From NCBI GenBank assembly GCA_002682825.1, contig NOKP01000037.1, positions 124,001-188,000 on the forward strand: DNA of 64,000 nt, in the 5' to 3' direction. The translations under genes and the position numbers were made by a program. The notes beneath the pieces are model-generated. The model was not told where the DNA came from, did not search any database, and saw only the letters and a program-made list of their open reading frames with translations. The stretch is from Neonectria sp. B-13 (Eukaryota > Ascomycota > Sordariomycetes > Hypocreales > Nectriaceae). Positions 57,598 through 64,000 of the stretch are shown piece by piece; within the stretch, counting starts at the first letter, position 1; each line of letters starts with the position of its first letter.

Positions 57598-58030
57598 CTT
57601 GAATTGCTCATCAGTGTTGAGAGAAGAGAGAATGCCGGCGGCCGAGTCAGTTGATCATCAGGATCGCCGCTGACTAAGCCATCTCCTTTCAGTCTAAATA
57701 GTTAGTAGAGCGCGGGGCATTTTATCCACCATCTCATATTTGGCGTCATTGGGCTTCGCGTTACACCATTTAAATCACGAACACAAGCACATATGTCCGC
57801 ACAAACTTCATAGCTATATCTTTACGTTTATTCGTTATGAAAGACCTTCAGTATAATCATCACACGTGGAGGTGTCAGCACAGACTGAGGTGAGATAAGC
57901 ACTAGCGGCTTCCCCTCAGCAAACCCGACTGCCCATATAAGGTAAAGCAACCAAGTCCTCATTATCACTCGGTTTCTGATACCTTTTCTACTACACAAAT
58001 CCCACAATCTCATCAAGACTAACGGAAACG
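57598..58030. promoter_or_regulatory. Divergent promoter, zinc-cluster regulator / BBE oxidoreductase
   Basis: 433 bp. A TATAAG string at 57936-57941 lies about 90 bp before the oxidoreductase ATG. Head-to-head placement of a regulator and an enzyme commonly marks pathway-specific control; inference only. Confidence 0.4.
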
Positions 58031-59484
58031 ATGACTTCAACAACTGAACAGCTGCACAGCATCCTTGAAAAGTCGGGTATCCAGTTCGCGATCCCTGACT
58101 CGGACGAGTTCACGTCTCTGCAAACGAGCTACACCGGCCAGCACGATGATGTCCGGCCACAGATCATCACCAGGCCCCAAACCGGGGAGCAGGTTGCTTC
58201 CATCGTCAAGGCATGCTTGGCCCTGAATCTTGAGCCCATAGTTCGAGGTCGAGGACATGACATCTTTGGCCGCTTTTCAGCACTCGACGCCGTGAGCATC
58301 GACCTGCGCGACCTCACCACCGTCACCGTATCATCGGACAAGAAGACGGCCACAGTTGGAGGCGGAACGACAAACCATGGCGTGCTGGAAGCCTTGGTCG
58401 AACACGGCTTGACGGCTCCTGCGGGGTCTTGTGGACAAGTCGGGTTCGTGGGATGGTGTCTCGGTGGCGGATTTGGTCCGTATATTCATTCTTATGGACT
58501 GGGGGCAGACCAGATTGTTGGTGCAAGAGTTGTCAATGCCAAGGGCGAGCTGGTCGAGGCCGATGCCCGTTTGCTCAAAGGCTTGCGTGGCGGGGGTGGA
58601 AGTCTCGCCATCGTTGTGGAGTTGCACGTGAAGACGTGGCCTCTTTCTGAGGTAAGTAACTTGGTTATTCTTCTCCTTCTCTCTTGACAATGTAAGCTGA
58701 CTATTACAAGGTCCAAGCTGGAATGGTCTTTTACGAGTCATCTGATATCGCCGCTACCGTCACTACCTTCTTCACCAACTACAACAACCTTGTCAATACT
58801 TACAAGGACATTCCTAGCAAGTTCTACATAATGCCCTCGGTCTGGATCTATCCCGGTATCGGTCTCGCCCTTACTTGCGGTTTCATTTGGAACGGATCCG
58901 CGAGTGAAGAATCTCGTCTGTGGCTGGACCGCGTGGGCAAGTTGGCGCCACTGGCCCCTAACATCTCGGATGTGCAATCGACAGTCATGAACACCAACGC
59001 GCTGGGCTTTTCAGCCATGGTCCAGGACATGATCCCGGCTCAGGTCCTCGGTCGATCCCAGTCCGCAGACATCTCACACTTCTCCCCTGAGGTCGTGGCT
59101 GAACTGGCCAAAGTCGCTGACGCAATCCCTCGAGACTGCTCTGGCGGCATCAACATACATACTCTCCGCGCCGACAGCCCTTCCTGTGGTGATGATGTCC
59201 CCGATTCCGTTCTCCCGTATCGAAAGCCGCACATCATGCTTGAGTTGCTTGGCATGGGAAATGATGAGGTTTCGGCGCGCAATGGCGCAGCATGGGCATT
59301 GGATGCGCGGAGTAAACTCATGGCACTCGAACATGCAGAAAGCCGCACCTATCTAGCCTTGACCGCGCCAGAATTTGTGGACTTGGAGGTGATTTTCGGC
59401 GAGGAATTGGTGGAGTTGCGGAAGCTGAAACAAGAATATGACCCAGAGGGTGTTTTCAAGCACACCCTGCCGAAGCTGGTATGA
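58031..59484 (+). CDS. BBE-type FAD-linked oxidoreductase
   Basis: Two exons (58031-58651, 58711-59484), 464 aa. It belongs to the PCMH/vanillyl-alcohol-oxidase FAD fold: RPQIITRPQTGEQVASIV, IVRGRGHDIFG with the flavin-bound His76, TATVGGGTTNHGVL, SCGQVGFVGWCLGGGFG with Cys134, and GADQIVGARVVNAKGEL. Bi-covalent flavin attachment (His and Cys) is possible because both residues are in place. The usual C-terminal BBE Tyr motif is replaced by PEFVDLEVIFGEELVELRKL, although EYDPEGVF at the end is kept. No signal peptide, so it is cytosolic rather than secreted. Substrates in this family range from sugars to alkaloids and polyketides; not predictable here. Flanked by a divergent regulator. Confidence 0.88.
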
Positions 59485-59997
59485 GAGAGGACCACGAGGA
59501 TGTTTCAGTCTATGTGAATAAATTGTTATCACTGATGGTGGAGTGAATGTCGGATAATTAATCTCGAGGACAGTAGTCTTCCAGTGACAAGGAGACGGTG
59601 CCAAGGAACTGGTATGTTTCCCATCCCCCGATGACTAAAATCGGGTGGTTGAGAAGCTCATGCTGTGAGTGAGTGATGCCGTACTGTAACTCGAGTTGTT
59701 GGCTAGTATCAAATTCTCCGCATTTGGTTTACACATTTACACAGTGTTTGGGTAGAAACCGCCAAGGAAATAGCTTTACATGTCCGGAAGCAGGTAAAAA
59801 AGGAGGCTAATTGTACCTTATTCATGTGGCGCTTAGATAAGCGCAATCTACTTTAGATCCCCGCTGTTTTTCTAAATCAAGGTTAGCATCAGTCAAGAAC
59901 GTCATCGCCCCTCATGGATCATGAGGTAATCTGGTCTACGAAGTAGTTTTCGATTTTTCTTTGCCACAATTCTCTCGTCGCAGTCAGATGGGAGAAG
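59485..59997. other. Intergenic, about 510 bp
   Basis: Between two plus-strand genes, containing the 3' end of the oxidoreductase and the promoter of the kinase. No gene or conserved motif recognised. Confidence 0.55.
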
Positions 59998-62900
59998 ATG
60001 AAGTCTCAACTGGGAGACGCGCTGAGCACGCTTGATATCAGGGATATCTTCAATGCGGACTCCCGTCCCACCTTCATTGTGGACCTTGATCCGGATGAGG
60101 AGTTGCCGCAGCGTCTGCAGGTTATATGTCCAGTCTTCTGCAACACGTCTCTCCGCCTACACGAGCGGTTGCTCGATGTTGTCTGTGGCAATGAAGGTCC
60201 GGAGCTCGCAGACGACGAGACAGGTGCCGTATCATACAGTGCTTTCAGGAGCTGGGCTACAGGGATAACAACCCAGGACGACTCAAAGGACGTATTCCCC
60301 CTTTCTTTCTTGTACAACAACCTTCTCTGGACCGGTTCCACTGTCTCCAAACGATGGAGGGTAATCAGCGGTAACCAATCATGGCGGGCCGACATCCCTC
60401 CTCAAAGTCTATCGTCAGGCACATTACACGAAGCGACTTCAGCCAGCTCAAGAGGACAGGAAAATCCCAGGCCCCGCCACCACAATCAATGCAGCGCAGA
60501 ACTGGAACAGGCTGCTCCGAAGGTCTGGTCAAGTTCGGCCGAGAAGACGTTTGGAGGAAGCACGACAGACACAACGTTGGCCGCGTCTTCTTCCAAGCAA
60601 CATCAGTCCTTCAGGGCAGCATGGCATCGAGAGGCATCCAAGGAAAGCTCTGATGGGGTTGCGAGCCCGACCTGCGGATCTATCGTCCTCGGGAGACCTG
60701 AAAAGGCTGTTATCGACTGGACTGCTGCGAAGCCTCAAGGGGTGCTATCTCCTCATGTTCAGTTCGCCCGAAGCATCGACTGGACATCAACGCCACTGGG
60801 GCCGATGGAGACATGGTCGCCCGAGCTTCGCCAGATCGCAAATCTCTGCATGAACAATCCTCACCCGGCAACTATTTTCTGGGGCAGCGAACTGACAATG
60901 CTGTATAATGAAGCCTATGCCACCCAGATTGCTGGCAACAAGCATCCGTCTATGATGGGCACAGGGTTTTCAGGCCCATTTTCGGAAATCTTGAGCGGAT
61001 TGGAGCCGACTTTCGCAGAGGTGGTACGCACGGGAATCAGCCACCGACGTGACCACGAGAACTTTGCCTTCTTCAGGCAAGGGTTTCTAGAGGAGATATT
61101 CCTTTCCTGGTCGTTGACGCCTCTTTACGGAGGGACCGACCGCATCGTTGGCTTCTGGAATGCACCTTTCGAAACGACGGAATTGGTGCTGAACCAGCGA
61201 CGGATGCAAACCATCAACCAGGTTAGTGATTGCCTCACCAAAGCCACGAGTGTCAAGGGCTTCTGGCAGCTGGTTCTGCAAGGTTTAGAGGACAACCATC
61301 GCGATGTTCCGTTCGCCCTCCTCTACTCCGTGGGAGACGCAGAAGAAGTTGACCTGTCATCGATTTCCTCCGGGAGCACAATTTCACTCAAGTCATGCCA
61401 TCTCGAGGGAGGTCTGGGTGTGCCCAACGGCCACGTTGCTGCACCCTCACAGCTCGATCTGAAGCGAAGTTACGCAGGATTTGTGCCGTCGTTTCGAGAA
61501 GCCATGCGAACCCGAGAGCCTACTCTTTTGCATACCAGAGACGGCACGCTGCCCGAAGAGCTTCTTGAAGGGATTCACTGGCGAGGCTTCGGAGACCCAT
61601 GTCGCGAAGCTATCATTTTCCCCATACGACCGACCAACGGAGACGCGGTGTTAGCATTCCTGGTCCTGGGCGTCAACCCTCGCAGACCCTACGACGACCA
61701 ATACAAGTCTTTTGTAAACCTCTTCAACCGGCAGCTAGCAGCGTCGTTGGCGTCCACCATCCTCTTCGAAGAGGAGACGCGGCGAAGTCGAGACGCCGCC
61801 GAAGCCGCAGCCTTGGAGAACGAGGAGTTGACCCAGCAGTTAAAGATGCAGGCAAGCCGCCTACGCCGAATGACCGAGTTGTCACCGCTGGGCATGTTTC
61901 TCATCAGCCCCGAAGGCGTTCTGCGCGAGGCGAACGATCGCTTTTACGAAATGACGGGGCACACGCGGGACAGTCAGTCTGAGATGTCCTGGGTGGATTT
62001 CATCCTGGAAAGCAGCGTCAAGACCATGGAAGAAGGTTGGCACCGCTTGACAAAAGAGCACCTCCCATGGTCGGGCGAATTACGCCTGAAGACGGGAGCG
62101 ACAAGCCCTGTCAGTTCAAGAGACAACAGTATCGACCGCTGGGTTTTGTTCACGGCACATTCCGAGCTTACGGCAAAGGGCTCGTTGAGATCCATCATGG
62201 GCTCCATCACCGACATCTCACCCCTGAAGTGGGCTCAGGGCTTGCAAACCCGCCAGCTCCAGGAGGCTGAAGAGACGAGGCGGCAGCAAAACGAGTTCAT
62301 CGACATAACGTCCCACGAGATGAGGAATCCACTCAGCGCCATTTTGCAATGCGCGGACGATATATCCACCACACTGAGTCCTTATCATAGCAGCGGTGCG
62401 TCTCCCACGCAAGCCGCCATTGAATCCTGCGTGGATGCGGCACAGACGATTGCGCTGTGCGTACAACATCAACGGTCGATTGTGGATGATATCCTCACCA
62501 TTTCCAAACTCGACTCCAACTTACTGCTCATTACTCCTGTGGCCTGCCAGCCCGAAGTCATACTGCACCGCGTCTTGAAGATGTTCGAGTCCGAGGTGCG
62601 AGCCAGGGACATCAAGCTGAGTCTTCAAATACGCCCTGATTTCGAAGAACTTGCGGTTGATTGGGTGACCATGGACCCCAGTCGAGTTCTCCAGATTCTC
62701 ATCAACCTCATGACGAACGCCATCAAGTTCACGGCTTCGTCCCACACGCGTGCCATCAAAGTCGTCGCCGGCGTGTCTCGGGATCCGCCCGACGGGAAGA
62801 ATATCCCGGGCTTCGAGTTCGTCCCTTCCAAAACGGGTGCAAGCAACATTGTTGCCTCTGAGGACTGGGGCTCCGGGGAAGTGCTGTACATGCGATTCAG

Positions 62901-63717
62901 AGTACAAGACAGTGGCTGTGGCCTGACAGAGGAAGAACGACGGCTCCTTTTTCAACGGTTCAAACAAGCGTCACCGCGAACTCATGCTCAGTACGGAGGG
63001 AGTGGGCTGGGCCTGTTCATCTCCAAGCGCCTGGCTGAGTTGCATGGTGGTCAAATCGGCGTCGCATCTGTAGCGGGCCAAGGAAGTCACTTTGGCTTCT
63101 ACATTAAGGCGAGGCGGTCAAACCCGCCAATGCTCAACGGCTCTCCGCAACCCTTGCTGATCGAGATCCCTCCGGGTGTACCAATACCTCCAAAGCTGTC
63201 CATTGACTCGCTACCGCAGCACTCAGCAATACCAACTCCAAAACAGAAGCCGATCGAGATGAAGATGAGCAACAAGCTTAAACCGAGCAACTTGGATATC
63301 CACGTGGTGGAAGACAACGTCATCAACCAGAAGGTCCTAGTCAAGCAACTTAGGAAGGCCGGATGCACCGTCAGCGCCACCAACGACGGTATTGAAGCCC
63401 TAGCATTCCTCAGGCAGACGCACTTCTGCCAAAAGGGTGGCTCCAAATTGTCTGTCATTCTCATGGATCTCGAGATGCCCAACATGGACGGCCTGACTTG
63501 CGTGCGCGAGATTAGAAAGATGCAGCGCGATGGCACAATTACGGGGCATGTGCCAGTTATTGCGGTGACGGCTAATGTGAGAGATGAACAAGTTAAGACG
63601 GCGCTGCGAAGTGGCGTTGATGGTGTAATGTCTAAACCGTTTCGAATACCTGACGTATTGCGGAAGATAGAAGCCTTACTGATCGACTTACAAAGAGGAG
63701 CAGATTATTTCAGATAG
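59998..63717 (+). CDS. Hybrid histidine kinase (PAS-GAF-PAS-HisKA-HATPase-REC)
   Basis: Intronless, 1239 aa. A low-complexity N-terminus (to about 240) precedes a PAS-like domain (FARSIDWTSTPLGPMETWSP ... FWNAPFETTELVL), a GAF-like middle region and a second PAS (RRMTELSPLGMFLISPEGVL). The kinase core has the H-box EFIDITSHEMRNPLSAI with phospho-His773, N-box VLQILINLMTNAIKFT, G1 VQDSGCGLTEEE and G2 GGSGLGLFISKRLAELHGG. The C-terminal receiver has VVEDNVINQKVL, the phospho-acceptor Asp1157 in ILMDLEMPNMDG, and VMSKPF. This is a fungal phosphorelay sensor for stress, light or redox cues, cytosolic since no membrane helices are seen. The start follows the long open frame; a close upstream ATG is out of frame. 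Unusual only in having no intron. Confidence 0.92.
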   Translation: MKSQLGDALSTLDIRDIFNADSRPTFIVDLDPDEELPQRLQVICPVFCNTSLRLHERLLDVVCGNEGPELADDETGAVSYSAFRSWATGITTQDDSKDVFPLSFLYNNLLWTGSTVSKRWRVISGNQSWRADIPPQSLSSGTLHEATSASSRGQENPRPRHHNQCSAELEQAAPKVWSSSAEKTFGGSTTDTTLAASSSKQHQSFRAAWHREASKESSDGVASPTCGSIVLGRPEKAVIDWTAAKPQGVLSPHVQFARSIDWTSTPLGPMETWSPELRQIANLCMNNPHPATIFWGSELTMLYNEAYATQIAGNKHPSMMGTGFSGPFSEILSGLEPTFAEVVRTGISHRRDHENFAFFRQGFLEEIFLSWSLTPLYGGTDRIVGFWNAPFETTELVLNQRRMQTINQVSDCLTKATSVKGFWQLVLQGLEDNHRDVPFALLYSVGDAEEVDLSSISSGSTISLKSCHLEGGLGVPNGHVAAPSQLDLKRSYAGFVPSFREAMRTREPTLLHTRDGTLPEELLEGIHWRGFGDPCREAIIFPIRPTNGDAVLAFLVLGVNPRRPYDDQYKSFVNLFNRQLAASLASTILFEEETRRSRDAAEAAALENEELTQQLKMQASRLRRMTELSPLGMFLISPEGVLREANDRFYEMTGHTRDSQSEMSWVDFILESSVKTMEEGWHRLTKEHLPWSGELRLKTGATSPVSSRDNSIDRWVLFTAHSELTAKGSLRSIMGSITDISPLKWAQGLQTRQLQEAEETRRQQNEFIDITSHEMRNPLSAILQCADDISTTLSPYHSSGASPTQAAIESCVDAAQTIALCVQHQRSIVDDILTISKLDSNLLLITPVACQPEVILHRVLKMFESEVRARDIKLSLQIRPDFEELAVDWVTMDPSRVLQILINLMTNAIKFTASSHTRAIKVVAGVSRDPPDGKNIPGFEFVPSKTGASNIVASEDWGSGEVLYMRFRVQDSGCGLTEEERRLLFQRFKQASPRTHAQYGGSGLGLFISKRLAELHGGQIGVASVAGQGSHFGFYIKARRSNPPMLNGSPQPLLIEIPPGVPIPPKLSIDSLPQHSAIPTPKQKPIEMKMSNKLKPSNLDIHVVEDNVINQKVLVKQLRKAGCTVSATNDGIEALAFLRQTHFCQKGGSKLSVILMDLEMPNMDGLTCVREIRKMQRDGTITGHVPVIAVTANVRDEQVKTALRSGVDGVMSKPFRIPDVLRKIEALLIDLQRGADYFR

Positions 63718-63859
63718 ACCAATAGATAATGATACCTAGAGTCCCTTCGTATGCGTAGTACAACAACCTTAAAGGATACCGACCAACAGATGGATGGCAT
63801 ATCTTCAACAGCACACAAACATTTCGCTCTCACAGGCCGCAAAGCTTCCCCTCGGCTGC

Positions 63860-64000
63860 TCATCCAGTCAACGACCGCCCCTCGGCCCCCTCTCGCTCCA
63901 GTAACAGCTTCACCATCTCCAAGTTTCCTGCCATAACTGCCTCCATTGTTGCCAAGTCCACGAGCGCTATGTTGTTGAAAGGTATGGAGAGGTATGTGCG
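63860..64000 (-). CDS. 3' end of a probable ankyrin-repeat protein (cut by window edge)
   Basis: The minus strand is open from 64000 to a TGA at 63860-63862 and reads ...VDLATMEAVMAGNLEMVKLL LEREGAE..., which matches the helix-turn-helix part of an ankyrin repeat (A-x-x-G-N-x-x-x-V-x-x-L-L). Only about 46 residues are visible, so domain content beyond this repeat and the gene start are unknown. Convergent with the histidine kinase gene. Confidence 0.5.
   Translation of the reverse strand, partial: RTYLSIPFNNIALVDLATMEAVMAGNLEMVKLLLEREGAEGRSLTG

Noticed and set aside
1..64000. CRISPR arrays, tRNA/rRNA genes, insertion sequences, riboswitches
   Set aside because: Reading both strands by eye gave no regular spacer array, no cloverleaf signature with the T-arm consensus, no transposase motif and no rRNA-like segment; a dedicated search was not possible.

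Overview
The window is nuclear DNA of a filamentous ascomycete (Pezizomycotina; most likely a Sordariomycete, from overall family content rather than any marker gene). The signs are many short introns (about 48-70 nt, GT...AG, often with a CTAAC/CTAAT-like branch site), mitochondrial and secreted proteins, Zn(II)2Cys6 regulators, an NLR-type NACHT-ankyrin protein, a HET-domain protein, SAT4-type rhodopsin-fold membrane proteins, and fungal YAT/NCS1/MFS permeases. No prokaryotic operons, CRISPR arrays, insertion sequences, rRNA or tRNA genes were recognised. Exon boundaries were read by hand from splice consensus and frame; every multi-exon model marked confident closes to an exact multiple of three.

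Region 1 (1-18.9 kb) is accessory in character. It holds a 5'-truncated C2H2 zinc-finger gene, a SAT4/rhodopsin-domain membrane protein, a fungal PD-(D/E)XK nuclease-like protein, a 2200-aa NACHT-ankyrin STAND protein, and an intronless, GC-rich 1209-aa protein. The last fuses an MRE11/SbcD-type metallophosphoesterase to a RAD50/SbcC-type ABC ATPase in one chain. This nuclease-like / NLR / SbcDC run is the most unusual part of the window.

Region 2 (18.9-43.7 kb) reads as a nitrogen-catabolic neighbourhood: mitochondrial proline dehydrogenase, a RidA-family protein, a YAT-type amino-acid permease, a Zn2Cys6 regulator, a secreted CBM-like protein, a hydantoinase/oxoprolinase-DUF917 fusion divergently transcribed from an NCS1 nucleobase/hydantoin-type permease, a second Zn2Cys6 regulator, a second (canonical) RidA and an M1 aminopeptidase. 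Import, ring or amide opening, imine clean-up and proline oxidation are all represented, and GATAAG (AreA-type) boxes are frequent in the promoters. The co-function is inference.

Region 3 (43.9-50.3 kb) has a fungal transcription-factor-domain protein without a zinc cluster, a HET-domain protein and a secreted PL1-type pectate lyase. Region 4 (52.2-63.7 kb) has an MFS sugar-type transporter, a small NAD(P)-binding protein, a Zn2Cys6 regulator divergent from a BBE-type FAD oxidoreductase, and an intronless hybrid histidine kinase. The right edge cuts through the 3' end of a probable ankyrin-repeat gene on the minus strand. The intergenic stretch at 53.9-54.5 kb carries a duplicated 21-bp palindrome with about 22-bp direct repeats.
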